A stretch of 64,000 bases of DNA from Georgenia sp. SYP-B2076 (GCF_003991205.1 NZ_RXOZ01000011.1:310001-374000); one strand, 5' to 3'; numbered from the stretch's first letter, positions 9,039-17,513 are shown. Made by a program: numbers and translations. Notes: generated by a model not told the origin, from the letters alone.

Positions 9039-9775
9039 CCAACGCCCCCGTCAAGGATCAGCGTCGTCTGCTCGACCTCCAGGCGCTGGACACCCGCGCC
9101 GCCAAGCTCGCGCACCAGCGCCGGTCCCTGCCGGTGCTGGCGTCGCTCGCCGAGCTGGACGGGCGGGCGGAGGATCTCCACCGCGCCATGGTCGAGGCCA
9201 GGACCCTCGCCTCCGACACGCGCCGGGAGCTGACCAAGGCCGAGGCCGACGTCGAGCAGGTGCGGGCCCGGGCGACCAAGCACCAGGCGCGCCTCGACTC
9301 CGGGCAGGGCGTCTCCCGAGAGCTCCAGGCGCTCCAGGGCGAGCTCGCCCAGCTCTCCCAGCGTCAGGCGGTGCTGGAGGAGATCGCGCTGGAGGTCATG
9401 GAGCGGCTCGAGGGCGCCGAGGCCCGCGTCGCCGACCTCGAGGCGCAGGAGCGGGCCATCGGCGAGGACGTCGCCCGGCTCGCGGCCGAGCGTGACGCCG
9501 CGTTCGCGACGATCGACGCGGAGCTCGCGACCGTCTCCGCCGACCGCGCCGGCGTGGCCGCCGAGCTGGACGCCGAGCTGCTGGACACGTACGAGTACGC
9601 CCGTCGGCGCACCGGGGGCCTCGGCGCCGTGGCGATCCACGGCCACCGCACCGACGGCGCCCAGGTGGACTTCTCGCTCAGCGAGCTCGCCGCCATCGAC
9701 GCCGCGGCGCCCGACGAGGTCGTGACCTCCGAGGAGCACGGCTACATCCTCGTGCGCCTGGACGACGCCAGGTGA
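9035..9775 (+). CDS. Coiled-coil protein of the C4 zinc-ribbon family, with all four cysteines lost
   Basis: 246-residue protein. Residues ~10-185 are a long heptad-rich coiled coil (RRLLDLQALDTRAAKLAHQ onward). The C-terminal ~55 residues align with the zinc-ribbon domain of its family, keeping SLSELAAIDAAAPDEVV and GYILVRLD, but the positions where relatives have CxxC pairs read TDGA and SEEH; the protein has no cysteine. It therefore cannot bind zinc by the usual ligands. The M. tuberculosis counterpart is Rv2229c, in the same place between the Nif3-like gene and the RNase H fusion. GTG start at 9035 with GAAGGAG eight bases upstream; 4-base overlaps with both neighbours. Molecular function is unknown. 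Confidence 0.85.
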   Translation: MTNAPVKDQRRLLDLQALDTRAAKLAHQRRSLPVLASLAELDGRAEDLHRAMVEARTLASDTRRELTKAEADVEQVRARATKHQARLDSGQGVSRELQALQGELAQLSQRQAVLEEIALEVMERLEGAEARVADLEAQERAIGEDVARLAAERDAAFATIDAELATVSADRAGVAAELDAELLDTYEYARRRTGGLGAVAIHGHRTDGAQVDFSLSELAAIDAAAPDEVVTSEEHGYILVRLDDAR

Positions 9776-11259
9776 CCACCCCCGGGCGCGCTCCCCGCGG
9801 GCCCGGGGACGACCAGGAGGGGCTGTTCGACCTGCCTGACGGGCCCGCTGCTGGTCAGACCGGCGGCGCGCGAGGTTCGGACGGCGGCGTGCCGGGGCGC
9901 CGGCTCGTCGTCGAGACCGACGGCGGCTCGCGGGGCAATCCCGGCCCCGCGGGATACGGCGCGGTGGTCCGGGACGCTGCGACGGGAGAGGTGCTGGCCG
10001 AGCGGGCCGAGTACCTGGGGATCGTGTCCAACAACGTCGCCGAGTACCGGGGCCTCGTGGGAGGGCTGCGCGCGGCCGCCGAGATCGACCCCCGCGCCGA
10101 CGTCGAGGTGCGGGCCGACTCCAAGCTCGTCGTCGAGCAGATGAGCGGCCGCTGGAAGATCAAGCACGAGGAGATGCGCACACTCGCCGAGCAGGCGCGC
10201 CGCGTGCTCCCCCCCGCGCAGGTCCGCTACACCTGGGTCCCCCGGGCGCAGAACAAGGCCGCCGACGCCCTCGCCAACGCGGTGATGGACTCCCGCGGCA
10301 CAGTGCACCGCAACCTCTGGTGCGTCGACGCCGGCACCGCAGGAGCCAGCGCGGCCGCGGCCCCGGCCCCGGAAGGCGTGGCGCCGGCCTCGGAGAGAGC
10401 GGCCCCGGCCCCGGAAGGCACGGCGCCGCCGTCGGCCAGTGCGGACGCGCCGGCCGGCGCTCGACAGGTCCGGGCGGTGCCGGGTGAGGCCGGCGTGCCC
10501 GTCGGCGCGAGCGGCGGCCGAGGGCTGCCCGAGGAGGCCGCCGCCGCCCGGGCCAACGCCCCCCGCAGCAGCGGCACCCCGCTGCCCCCCATGAACGGCA
10601 ACCCCGTCACCGTCGTGCTCGTGCGCCACGGCGTCACGGCCCTGACCGAGACCGGCCGCTACTCCGGCGGCGACACCCCCGGCCCGCCGCTGAGCCCGCT
10701 CGGACAGGAACAGGTCGCCCGGGCCGCCAGAATCGTGCACCGGATCGGCGTCGACCTCTGGCCCGACCTCCCGGCGCCGTCGGCCCTCGTCACGTCCCCG
10801 ATGCTGCGCGCCCGCCAGACCGGGGCCGCCCTCGCGGCGCCGATGGCGCTGCCGGTGGCCGCGGACGACGGCTTCGGCGAGTGCCGGTTCGGGGACTGGG
10901 ACGGCCTGACGCCCGCGGAGATCGAGGCCGGCTGGCCCGGGAAGGTCGTGGACTGGGCGACGACCGCGGACGTCCGGCCGCCGGGCGGGGAGTCCGTGCG
11001 GGACGTCGGGGCCCGGGTCGCGCGCGGCCTGCGCCGGCTCGCGACGGAGCGCCACGGCAGCACCGTGGTGGTGGCCGCGCACACCGTCGTCATCCGAGCC
11101 GCGGTGGGGCTGGTCGGGCTGTCGGCGCCCGCGCGCTGGTCGGCCGTGCGCATCCCGCCGGCGTCGGTCACGATCGTGCGGGTGTGGCCCGGCGTCGACG
11201 GCGACGGGCGCCTGGTGGGGGACCTCACCGTGGTCGGCTGCCCGTGCGAGCTCGCCTGA
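9772..11259 (+). CDS. Bifunctional RNase H / histidine phosphatase
   Basis: Two-domain enzyme of 495 residues. Residues ~45-175 are RNase HI-like, with acidic catalytic positions in ETDGGSRGNPG, NNVAEYRGL, RADSKLVVEQ and NKAADALAN. Residues ~280-490 are a histidine phosphatase: VRHGVTALTETGRYSGG holds the phospho-accepting His, SPMLRARQTGAAL the Arg, and VVAAHTVVIRAAVG the second His. The fusion is known from M. tuberculosis Rv2228c, where the phosphatase half has CobC-like activity (alpha-ribazole phosphatase). A ~95-residue Ala/Pro linker between the domains contains a duplicated 30-nt segment (10357-10386 and 10399-10428). The GTG start overlaps the previous stop by 4 bases; last gene of the operon. 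Confidence 0.92.
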   Translation: MTTPGRAPRGPGDDQEGLFDLPDGPAAGQTGGARGSDGGVPGRRLVVETDGGSRGNPGPAGYGAVVRDAATGEVLAERAEYLGIVSNNVAEYRGLVGGLRAAAEIDPRADVEVRADSKLVVEQMSGRWKIKHEEMRTLAEQARRVLPPAQVRYTWVPRAQNKAADALANAVMDSRGTVHRNLWCVDAGTAGASAAAAPAPEGVAPASERAAPAPEGTAPPSASADAPAGARQVRAVPGEAGVPVGASGGRGLPEEAAAARANAPRSSGTPLPPMNGNPVTVVLVRHGVTALTETGRYSGGDTPGPPLSPLGQEQVARAARIVHRIGVDLWPDLPAPSALVTSPMLRARQTGAALAAPMALPVAADDGFGECRFGDWDGLTPAEIEAGWPGKVVDWATTADVRPPGGESVRDVGARVARGLRRLATERHGSTVVVAAHTVVIRAAVGLVGLSAPARWSAVRIPPASVTIVRVWPGVDGDGRLVGDLTVVGCPCELA

Positions 11260-11282
11260 GCTGCGCCGTCGCCGTGGGTCCC

Positions 11283-11310
11283 GTGCCGCCCCGTCGCGAA
11301 CGGGCGGCAC
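11283..11310. terminator. Hairpin terminator between the RNase H fusion and yaaA
   Basis: GTGCCGCCC (11283-11291) pairs perfectly with GGGCGGCAC (11302-11310) around a 10-base loop, followed by ATTCT. It sits between two convergent genes. Confidence 0.8.
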
Positions 11311-11317
11311 ATTCTCG

Positions 11318-12121
11318 TCAGGCCCGCTCGACGAGGGTGAGGGTGCGCCTGCCGCGCGCCCGCTCGCCCAGCTCGACGGCGTGCACGGCGCCGACCTCCC
11401 GGCTCCCGGCGTTAGCCAGGGCCATCTCCTCGGCGGCCCCCGCCAGCGCCTCCGCCGTGCGCGGCGGGCGGCCCGCACGGGTGAGCAGGTGGTGCGTGAG
11501 CAGACCCCGGGCGCGCTTGGCGTTGTGCGAGACGACCTGGCGGCGGCCGTCCTGCTCGCGCACCACCTGGACGACGACGTGCTCCGCCCCCGCCGGGGGA
11601 CGCCACGCCGCGGCATAGGTGGCGGAGCGGCAGTCGACGACGACGTCGCCCGCCGCCCGCTCGTCGAGCGCCGCGGCCAGGTGCGAGCGCCAGAAGCTCG
11701 AGAGCCGGCCGGTCCCGGGTAGGTCGACCCCCATCGACAGCCGGTACGCGGGCACCCGGTCCCTGGGAGTGAGGACACCCCACAGCCCGGAGAAGATGCG
11801 CACGCTCTCGGTGGTGCGGCGGGCGGCGGCGCCCGTGAGGTGGGTCAGGCGCGCGGCCGCGAAGAGCACACCGGTGTAGACCTCGGCGGCGGGCGCCGCG
11901 GGCGCGGTCCGCAGGACGAGGTTGCGGCGGACGTCGTCGGCGACCGCGGCGCCGACCCCGAGGAGGCTGGGGGCGTCGGGTCGGGCGGAGACGTCCGCGA
12001 CGGCGGAGATCACCCGGTCACGGGCGCCGGTGAGCGCGGAGGCGGAGAGCTGGGCGAGGTCGACCGGTGCCCCCCTCCCCGGTGGGGTCTTGCCTTCCGA
12101 GGGCGGGAGCAGCACGAGCAC
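11318..12121 (-). CDS. yaaA: Peroxide stress protein YaaA (UPF0246)
   Basis: 267-residue cytoplasmic DNA-binding protein of the YaaA/DUF328 family, which in E. coli limits free iron and oxidative damage under peroxide stress. The N-terminus LVLLPPSEGKTPPGRG is the family hallmark; FSGLWGVLTPRDRVPAYRLSMG in the middle and VSHNAKRARGLLTHHLL near residue 215 are also typical. The start is a GTG at 12121, six bases downstream of a TAGGAT -10 box (leaderless). It is convergent with the RNase H operon and divergent from rnpB. Alongside ahpE, sodA and erpA it adds to a peroxide/iron theme in the window (inference). Confidence 0.9.
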   Translation of the reverse strand: MLVLLPPSEGKTPPGRGAPVDLAQLSASALTGARDRVISAVADVSARPDAPSLLGVGAAVADDVRRNLVLRTAPAAPAAEVYTGVLFAAARLTHLTGAAARRTTESVRIFSGLWGVLTPRDRVPAYRLSMGVDLPGTGRLSSFWRSHLAAALDERAAGDVVVDCRSATYAAAWRPPAGAEHVVVQVVREQDGRRQVVSHNAKRARGLLTHHLLTRAGRPPRTAEALAGAAEEMALANAGSREVGAVHAVELGERARGRRTLTLVERA

Positions 12122-12127
12122 CCCAAG

Positions 12128-12133
12128 ATCCTA
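12128..12133 (-). promoter_or_regulatory. -10 box TAGGAT of yaaA
   Basis: TAGGAT ends six bases before the GTG start at 12121, implying a leaderless mRNA. Confidence 0.55.
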
Positions 12134-12174
12134 GTGCGACCGCGCGGGGCGCCTGGCCACGGTCCGTGCCGGCG

Positions 12175-12217
12175 GGGTCGGCCGCCACGGCCGCCCGGGT
12201 CGGCCACGACGGCCGCC
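12175..12217. repeat. Tandem 21-nt duplication upstream of rnpB
   Basis: Copies at 12175-12195 and 12197-12217 share GGGTCGGCC and ACGGCCGCC and differ at a few positions. They lie between the divergent yaaA start and the rnpB promoter. Confidence 0.6.
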
Positions 12218-12242
12218 GGACCAGCGCCGGGTGCCATGCGGC

Positions 12243-12248
12243 TAGACT
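12243..12248 (+). promoter_or_regulatory. -10 box TAGACT of rnpB
   Basis: TAGACT is seven bases before 12256, exactly where the RNA's first helix must begin, so promoter and predicted 5' end agree. Confidence 0.65.
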
Positions 12249-12255
12249 TGGCGAC

Positions 12256-12646
12256 GCGGATGAGTCGGCCAGGCGGTCGCGTCATCCCGGTGCGAGCCGG
12301 GATGCCGAGGAACGTCCGGGCTCCGTAGGGCAGGGTGGTGGGTAACGCCCACCCGGGGTGACCCGCGGGACAGTGCCACAGAAAGCAGACCGCCCTCCCG
12401 GTTCGCCGGGAGGGTAAGGGTGAAACGGTGGTGTAAGAGACCACCAGCACGGCGGGTGACCGTCGTGGCTAGGTAAACCCCACCCGGAGCAAGACCAGAC
12501 AGCAGGCGTTCGAGGGCTGCCCGCCCGAGCCTGCGGGTAGGTCGCTGGAGGCGTGCGGCAACGTACGTCGTAGATGGATGGCCGCCGGGCGGGTGCTGGA
12601 GACGGCGCCCGCTCACAGAACCCGGCGTACCGGCTGACTCATCCGC
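12256..12646 (+). ncRNA. rnpB: RNase P RNA, bacterial type A
   Basis: Catalytic RNA that matures tRNA 5' ends, about 391 nt. The 5' conserved block reads GAGGAACGTCCGGGCTCC, followed by GACAGTGCCACAGAAA; the 3' block contains ACAGAACCCGGCGTA, including part of the CCA-contact region. The ends pair as P1: GCGGATGAGTC (12256-12266) with GACTCATCCGC (12636-12646). The -10 box lies seven bases upstream of the first P1 base. Open reading frames crossing this region are spurious. Confidence 0.95.
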
Positions 12647-12652
12647 ACAACA

Positions 12653-12707
12653 GCTCCGGCCGGGCATCGGTCCCGCCGGGTGGCATCGCTCCGGCCGGGC
12701 GTCGGTC
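12653..12707. repeat. 20-nt direct repeat between rnpB and the FAD monooxygenase end
   Basis: GCTCCGGCCGGGCATCGGTC at 12653-12672 recurs with one change at 12688-12707 (period 35). It follows the 3' end of rnpB and the stop codon of the convergent gene. Confidence 0.7.
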
Positions 12708-12729
12708 TGGAGCCGCTGCCCGCGCGCTC

Positions 12730-14103
12730 TCACCCCGGCGCGGAGAGCCGCGCGAGCGTGGCGGGCCGCGGCTCCGGGGGTCCGTAGCCGCGCAGCCGCG
12801 CGCGCACCACCGCCGCGGCCAGGGCGGGGTGCGCGAGTGCCACGGGCGGGACCATGAGGTGGTAGACGCCCGACAGCGCAGCCTGGGCGCGCCGGTCGCC
12901 GTGGGTGCTCAGCCGCCCCAGCTCGCGGGTCCACCGGCCCAGCAGGGCCTGGCCGGCGGACTGCCGCCCCGTGCTGGTGGGGAACCGGAGGTCCTCGCCG
13001 GTGGCGATCGCCCAGGGAAGCGCGGCCACACGCGCGAACCTCCTGAGCAGCCGCCGTTCGTCCCCCGTCCCGAAGCCGCCGGCGAGCGCCCGCCGCAGCG
13101 CCAGCGCCTCGCACGCCGCCACGGTGAGGCCCTGGCCGTACACCGGGTCGAACGTGCACAGGGCGTCACCGAGGACGAGGAGCCCGGCGGGCCAGCCGCG
13201 CAGGGCCTCGTAGTGATGGCGGACGTTCTCGGTCTGGCGGTGCACCGCGACGTCGGTCAGCGGCTCGGCCACGCGCACCAGGTCCGCCAGGACCGGGTCG
13301 CGCAGCCCCGCGAGCGCCGCCGTGAAGCCGTCAACGTCCCGGGGCGGCCGGAGCTCGCCGGCCCCGACGGCGCCCACCAGCCACCCCCCGTCCTCCACGG
13401 GGAGGGCGATGCCGCCGGTCTGTGTCTCCGGGTTCTGCTGCAGGACGATCCCGGCGAGCCCGGGCGGCCCGTCGAGACGGTAGAGGCGCGAGGCGTAGCC
13501 CACCTTGGCGTCGACGCCGCTCGTCCGCGCCCGTGGCAGCCCCGCCTCCTCGAGCCACACCGGCAGCCGGGAGCCGCGGCCGGAGGCGTCGATCACGAGG
13601 TCCGCCGGCACGCTGGCACCGTCGCTGAGCTCGACCCGCCACGGTGTTCCGTCGTCGCCGCGCCGCAGCCCGGCGACCCGCGCATCCTCGCTGAGGCGGA
13701 CGCCGGGCAGGGCGCGCACCCGGCGGTGCACGACCTGCTCGAACAGTGGCCGCGTGGCCGAGATCAGCTCGTACTCCCGCTGGCCGGAGGGGCCCCAGCC
13801 CGATGCGCCGAGCCAGGCCAGGTCACCGCTGTCGATCGGCACCGCCCCGGCCGCGAGGAGCTCGTCGCGCAGCGCGGGGAGCAGCTCCTCGACCGCGAGC
13901 AGCCCCCGGCGCAGGAACACGTGCGGCTGAGGGCCCTGCGGGACCCCGCGCCGCGGCGCCGGGCCCGTCGGGAGCTGGTCGCGCTCGAGGATGGTCACGC
14001 TGCGGCCGGCGCCCGTCACGGCAGCGGCGGCGAACGAGCCGGCCAGTCCCGCACCGATGACGACGACCCGCCGGGGCACGCTCCTGCCGCGGTGTCCGGC
14101 CAC
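12730..14103 (-). CDS. FAD-dependent monooxygenase/oxidoreductase
   Basis: 457-residue flavoprotein of the PHBH/geranylgeranyl-reductase-like superfamily; substrate unknown. The N-terminal Rossmann motif RVVVIGAGLAGSFAAAAV binds FAD, ASGRGSRLPVWLE near residue 175 is the central motif, and LLVLGDALCTFDPVYGQGL near residue 330 is the GD motif that contacts the FAD pyrophosphate. The open frame begins at 14151, but a TAGCCT -10-like box at 14154-14159 is too close to that codon; the GTG at 14103, with GAGGGAGG just upstream, is preferred. No biosynthetic cluster surrounds it, so a role in a secondary pathway cannot be inferred. Confidence 0.8.
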   Translation of the reverse strand: MAGHRGRSVPRRVVVIGAGLAGSFAAAAVTGAGRSVTILERDQLPTGPAPRRGVPQGPQPHVFLRRGLLAVEELLPALRDELLAAGAVPIDSGDLAWLGASGWGPSGQREYELISATRPLFEQVVHRRVRALPGVRLSEDARVAGLRRGDDGTPWRVELSDGASVPADLVIDASGRGSRLPVWLEEAGLPRARTSGVDAKVGYASRLYRLDGPPGLAGIVLQQNPETQTGGIALPVEDGGWLVGAVGAGELRPPRDVDGFTAALAGLRDPVLADLVRVAEPLTDVAVHRQTENVRHHYEALRGWPAGLLVLGDALCTFDPVYGQGLTVAACEALALRRALAGGFGTGDERRLLRRFARVAALPWAIATGEDLRFPTSTGRQSAGQALLGRWTRELGRLSTHGDRRAQAALSGVYHLMVPPVALAHPALAAAVVRARLRGYGPPEPRPATLARLSAPG

Positions 14104-14214
14104 GAAGCCTCCCTCGCCGCGGGTCGCGGCGCTGGGCCCGCACCGCGACACCGAGGCTAGCGGCCCAGCACCCGGCAGCGCCCGCCGGGAGTGCCGGGCG
14201 CGGCCCCCCGGACC

Positions 14215-14282
14215 GATCGGGCGACGACGCTCACGCGATCAGGCGACGACGCTGACCCCGCCGATCAGGCGACGACACTCAC
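14215..14282. repeat. 20-nt repeat, three copies, the last spanning a stop codon
   Basis: Copies of GATC(A/G)GGCGACGAC(G/A)CT at 14215-14234, 14237-14256 and 14263-14282. The third copy contains the stop and last codons of the next gene on the minus strand, so its 3' end appears to have been duplicated outward. Confidence 0.75.
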
Positions 14283-14780
14283 CCAGACCGCCCAGTCCAT
14301 GGTGTCGAGCCTGTCCGGGCTGTACGTGAACGAGTGCTGTCGCGTGCCGGTCTGGTCGCTCAGGTGCAGGGTGTAGCCGGAGGATTCCGGGACGTCGGCG
14401 AAGGACATCGTCCAGTAGCAGCCCCGCTCGGAGGCCTGGGGTGCGCCGTCGACCGCCCGCGTGGCCAGCTGGGTGCCCACGGCGTCCGTGAGGGAGACTT
14501 CGGCACCGTCGAAGAAGCTGCGCTCGTAGTCGCTCGCGGCGCAGTCGTCAGACGACGAGGAGCCGGCGTCGCTGATGATGACGGAGAGCGCGCGGGGCTC
14601 CTCGGTGCCGTACACGGAGGCGGCGGAGGCGACGAACGCGACCGCGCCGACCACGGCTATCCCGACGGCGACCGTCCCGCCCCGGCGTACCCGGTGCCGC
14701 ATTGTTGTCGTGGGGACGGTGCTGTCCCCGTCGCCGCTCGTGGTCGTGATCTCGTTGATGGGTGTTCCGATGCCCTTCAT
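14265..14780 (-). CDS. Hypothetical single-pass membrane protein with an extracytoplasmic domain
   Basis: 171 residues, family not recognised. A ~35-residue cytoplasmic N-terminus ending in basic residues (RHRVRRGG) precedes one hydrophobic segment, TVAVGIAVVGAVAFVASAASV (residues ~37-57). The outer part is ~110 residues with two cysteines (in DDCAAS and RGCYW) that could form a disulfide, and a beta-rich YTLHLSDQTGTRQHSFTY segment. The start is the ATG at 14780, preceded by GGAG four bases away; a longer frame to 14879 is unlikely because an AT-rich TATAT -10 candidate lies at about 14815-14820. The stop codon is within a short repeat array. Confidence 0.65.
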   Translation of the reverse strand: MKGIGTPINEITTTSGDGDSTVPTTTMRHRVRRGGTVAVGIAVVGAVAFVASAASVYGTEEPRALSVIISDAGSSSSDDCAASDYERSFFDGAEVSLTDAVGTQLATRAVDGAPQASERGCYWTMSFADVPESSGYTLHLSDQTGTRQHSFTYSPDRLDTMDWAVWVSVVA

Positions 14781-14945
14781 GGTCTCCGGGTGCTCCTCGT
14801 GCTGAGTACCCAGGATATATAGCGGAGGGCCCGGTCCGCCTTGCGGCGCGTGGGCGCGGGCCGCTGTGCGGAAGGTCACGCGGGCGCGGACGCCGCCCCT
14901 GGAACGGCGTCCGCGCGGTCGGCGGCCCGAGGTGCCGCGACGGGC

Positions 14946-15158
14946 TCAGTACTCGTTCGGCATGAGGAGCCACAGGATGGGGTAGACGATGAACTGGCTG
15001 CCGGGCAGGAGCATGAGGATGAGCACGAACAGCACGCGGGCGACCCACGGGCTCAGCCCGAAGCGGCGGCCCAGCCCGGCGCAGACACCCGCGATGATGC
15101 GGGTGTCTCGCGGTCGCACAAGTCCCTGTCGGCGGAAGTTGGTTCGGACGTCGGTCAC
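14946..15158 (-). CDS. PspC-domain membrane protein
   Basis: 70-residue single-domain PspC protein. LVRPRDTRIIAGVCAGLG is the PspC signature, followed by a hydrophobic stretch VARVLFVLILMLLPG and IVYPILWLLMPN, predicting one or two membrane passes. PspC proteins act in envelope stress responses or as anti-regulators, but single-domain actinobacterial members have no fixed role. The GTG at 15158 is preferred over an ATG at 15203 because GAGAGG lies seven bases upstream. A cluster of CCCTGA half-sites about 75-100 bases upstream could be its operator. Confidence 0.8.
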   Translation of the reverse strand: MTDVRTNFRRQGLVRPRDTRIIAGVCAGLGRRFGLSPWVARVLFVLILMLLPGSQFIVYPILWLLMPNEY

Positions 15159-15230
15159 GGTTCGGCCTCTCGTTGCTGCAGTGAAGTGCTTGGTAGCCAC
15201 CACACTGCCGTAGCACCGCGGCGCGGCGCA

Positions 15231-15258
15231 TCAGGGAGCGACCCTGAATCGACCCTGA
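15231..15258. promoter_or_regulatory. Candidate operator: three TCAGGG/CCCTGA half-sites upstream of the PspC gene
   Basis: TCAGGG (15231-15236) faces CGACCCTGA (15239-15247), which is repeated directly at 15250-15258 after an AT spacer. This gives one inverted and one direct repeat within 28 bases, 73-100 bases upstream of the PspC start. No regulator is known for it. Confidence 0.4.
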
Positions 15259-15372
15259 TCAACGGCCGTGGGCCCACGGCGGCGTGACGAGCCGGTATGC
15301 CGTCGGCGCGGGGCGTCCCCGGTGGTGCCGGGCGACCGGGAGCTCCTCGGTGGTGCCGCGGACGCGCGACCC

Positions 15373-16140
15373 TCAGCTGTGGCCGTGTGCCGCGAGGTAG
15401 GCCGCACCCACGATGCCGGCCGTGTTGCGCAGCTGTGCGGGCACGATCGGCGCGGTTGTCGTGAGCAGCGGGAGAAACTTCTCGTGCTTCTTGCTCACCC
15501 CGCCGCCGACGACGAGCAGGTCGGGGGAGAACAGCATCTCGACGGTGTCGTAGAACCGCTGGAGCCGCTCTGCCCAGTCCTTCCAGCTGAGGTCCTCGGC
15601 GCCGCGGGCGGCGTCGGAGGCGCGGTGCTCGGCGTCGTCGCCGTCGATCTCGAGGTGGCCCAGCTCGGTGTTGGGCACGAGCGTGCCGTCGACAATGAGC
15701 GCCGAGCCGATCCCCGTGCCCAGCGTCGTCAGGAGCACGACGCCTGGCACGCCCTTCGCGGCCCCGAACACCGCCTCGGCCACACCGGCGGCATCGGCGT
15801 CGTTGACGCCGCTGACCGGCCGCCCCAGAGCCTCGCTCATCAGCGCGGGGACGTCCACGCCCTTCCACGACTTGTCCAGGTTGGCGATGAACGGCACGAC
15901 GCCGTGCTTGATGGGGGCCGGGAACGTCAGTCCGATCGGGGTGGTCGATGGCAGGTCGAACTGGCCCACGAGCTGGGCCACCGTGGCGGCGACCGCCTTG
16001 GGGGTGGACGGGTCCGGCGTGGGAATGCGGACGCGTTTCTCGGTGAACTCTCCGGTCGTCAGGTCCACCGGCGCGCCCTTGATCCCGGACCCACCGATGT
16101 CGATGCCGAATCCGATCGCCGGGCTGCTCTGCGCGGTCAT
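15373..16140 (-). CDS. ppgK: Polyphosphate glucokinase
   Basis: Cytoplasmic ROK-family kinase that phosphorylates glucose to glucose-6-phosphate with polyphosphate or ATP, characteristic of actinobacteria; 255 residues against ~265 in M. tuberculosis. The phosphate loop [13 protein letters not shown] is at residues ~10-22, the catalytic Asp sits in [10 protein letters not shown] near residue 114, and [15 protein letters not shown] is the second phosphate/hinge motif. ELGHLEID is typical of the ROK family, although the classic zinc-binding CGxxGC is absent, as in other PPGKs. Start ATG at 16140 with GGAGAG upstream. It lies downstream of map on the same strand after a ~190-base gap containing a repeat. 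Confidence 0.93.
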   Translation of the reverse strand: MTAQSSPAIGFGIDIGGSGIKGAPVDLTTGEFTEKRVRIPTPDPSTPKAVAATVAQLVGQFDLPSTTPIGLTFPAPIKHGVVPFIANLDKSWKGVDVPALMSEALGRPVSGVNDADAAGVAEAVFGAAKGVPGVVLLTTLGTGIGSALIVDGTLVPNTELGHLEIDGDDAEHRASDAARGAEDLSWKDWAERLQRFYDTVEMLFSPDLLVVGGGVSKKHEKFLPLLTTTAPIVPAQLRNTAGIVGAAYLAAHGHS

Positions 16141-16261
16141 GGCTCTCTCCGGTCGGGCTGCGATGAGGGCGAGCCCTCGGGTGGGCTCACCGCCGCGAGG
16201 AGATCGCGGCCGTCGAGCGAACGCTATCGGCCCCCCGGGACCGCCGCGCGGCGGCCGCGCG

Positions 16262-16330
16262 GCGGTCGGGCGGGTGCCGAGCCTGGGGCGGCGGCCGGCT
16301 CCGGTCGGGCGGGTGCCGAGCCCGGGGCGG
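16262..16330. repeat. 30-nt direct repeat immediately downstream of map
   Basis: Copies at 16262-16291 and 16301-16330 (period 39) differ at one base; both contain CGGTCGGGCGGGTGCCGAGC. The second copy abuts the map stop codon at 16331. Confidence 0.8.
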
Positions 16331-17218
16331 CTACGGGAGGGTGAGGACCTCCGCGCCGTCCTCGGTGACGACGAGCGTGTGCTCCCACTGCGCGGTGCGG
16401 GAACGGTCCGTGGTGAGCACCGTCCAGCCGTCGTCCCACTGCTCCCAGTCGATGTCCCCGAGGGTGAGCATGGGCTCGATGGTGAAGACCATCCCGGGCT
16501 CGATGATGTCGTCGTAACGGGGGGCGGAGTCGTAGTGGGGGATGATCAGGCCCGAGTGGAAGGCCTCGCCGACGCCGTGGCCGGTGAAGTCGCGCACCAC
16601 TCCGTAGTCGAAGCGCTTGGCGTAGGCCTCGATGACGCGGCCGATGACGTTGACCTCACGGCCCGGCTTGACGGCCTTGATGCCGCGCTCCATGGCGATC
16701 TTGGTGCGCTCGACGAGCAGCCGGGACTCCTCGTCGACGTCGCCCACGAGGAACATCGCGTTGAGGTCGCCATGCACGCCGTCGATGTAGGCGGTGACGT
16801 CCACGTTGAGGATGTCCCCGTCGGCCAGCACGGTGGAGTCCGGGATCCCGTGGCAGATGACTTCGTTGACGGACGTGCACAGGGACTTGGTGAAGCCCAT
16901 GTAGCCGAGCGTCGAGGGGTAGGCGCCGTGGTCGATCATGTACTCGTGCCCGATGGCGTCGAGCTGGTCGGTCGTCACGCCGGGGGCGACGGCCTTGCCG
17001 ACCTCCTCCAGCGCGCGGGCCGCGATCCGCGAGGCGTGGCGGATCCGCTCGATCGTCTCCGGGGACTTCACCTCCGACGCCGTGATGCGTTCGGGACCGG
17101 TGCGGCCGACATACTCGGGCCGTGGGATCGACGCCGGCACGGGGCGCATCGGGGTGACCGTCCCCTTCGTGAGGGTGCCTCGCGGGGCGCGGTCGGCGAG
17201 CATAGTGGTGTTCGACAT
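16331..17218 (-). CDS. map: Methionine aminopeptidase, type I
   Basis: Metalloenzyme that removes the initiator methionine from new proteins; 295 residues, including an N-terminal extension of ~45 residues common in actinobacterial type Ic enzymes (with PxxP-like [13 protein letters not shown]). Metal ligands are visible: the two Asp in [17 protein letters not shown], His in [14 protein letters not shown], Glu in [10 protein letters not shown] and Glu in AQWEHTLVV. The ATG at 17218 follows a TAGACT -10 box by six bases, implying a leaderless mRNA. Divergent from the small SPOR-like gene. Confidence 0.95.
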   Translation of the reverse strand: MSNTTMLADRAPRGTLTKGTVTPMRPVPASIPRPEYVGRTGPERITASEVKSPETIERIRHASRIAARALEEVGKAVAPGVTTDQLDAIGHEYMIDHGAYPSTLGYMGFTKSLCTSVNEVICHGIPDSTVLADGDILNVDVTAYIDGVHGDLNAMFLVGDVDEESRLLVERTKIAMERGIKAVKPGREVNVIGRVIEAYAKRFDYGVVRDFTGHGVGEAFHSGLIIPHYDSAPRYDDIIEPGMVFTIEPMLTLGDIDWEQWDDGWTVLTTDRSRTAQWEHTLVVTEDGAEVLTLP

Positions 17219-17224
17219 GAGACA

Positions 17225-17230
17225 AGTCTA
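17225..17230 (-). promoter_or_regulatory. -10 box TAGACT of map
   Basis: TAGACT ends six bases before the map ATG at 17218. Confidence 0.6.
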
Positions 17231-17324
17231 CGGACCGCGTCCGCCCCACCTCGGGGCTAGCAGCGCGCGGTCCACGAACCGGCGGCGGCGCGTCCGCACC
17301 GCGCCGGACCGAGAGGAGCGGACG

Positions 17325-17513
17325 ATGGCCGCGCAGCGCGAGTTCTACTACAACCTCGCCACGCACGAGGTCGAGGAGGGCAAGGTCCACGGTGCGACCA
17401 ACCGCATGGGGCCCTACCCGACGGCGGAGGACGCCCGGATGGCGCTGGCCAAGGCCGAGGCGCGCAACGAGGCTTGGGACGCCGACGAGGACTGGCGCAA
17501 GAAGGACGCCTGA
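17325..17513 (+). CDS. Small conserved protein, SPOR-like
   Basis: 62-residue acidic protein beginning MAAQREFYYNLATHEVEEGK. Short actinobacterial proteins with this FYYNL...EEGK...RMGPYPT pattern are usually annotated as SPOR-domain proteins, but this is far shorter than a full peptidoglycan-binding SPOR domain and has no membrane anchor, so the function is uncertain. A GAGAGGAG ribosome site six bases before the ATG and the composition support a real gene. It is divergent from map, an arrangement often conserved. Confidence 0.75.
   Translation: MAAQREFYYNLATHEVEEGKVHGATNRMGPYPTAEDARMALAKAEARNEAWDADEDWRKKDA

Noticed and set aside
12242-13159. Minus-strand open frame crossing rnpB and part of the FAD monooxygenase
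   Set aside because: It crosses the conserved RNase P RNA and is out of frame with the recognised flavoprotein; Arg/Gly/Pro-rich shadow.
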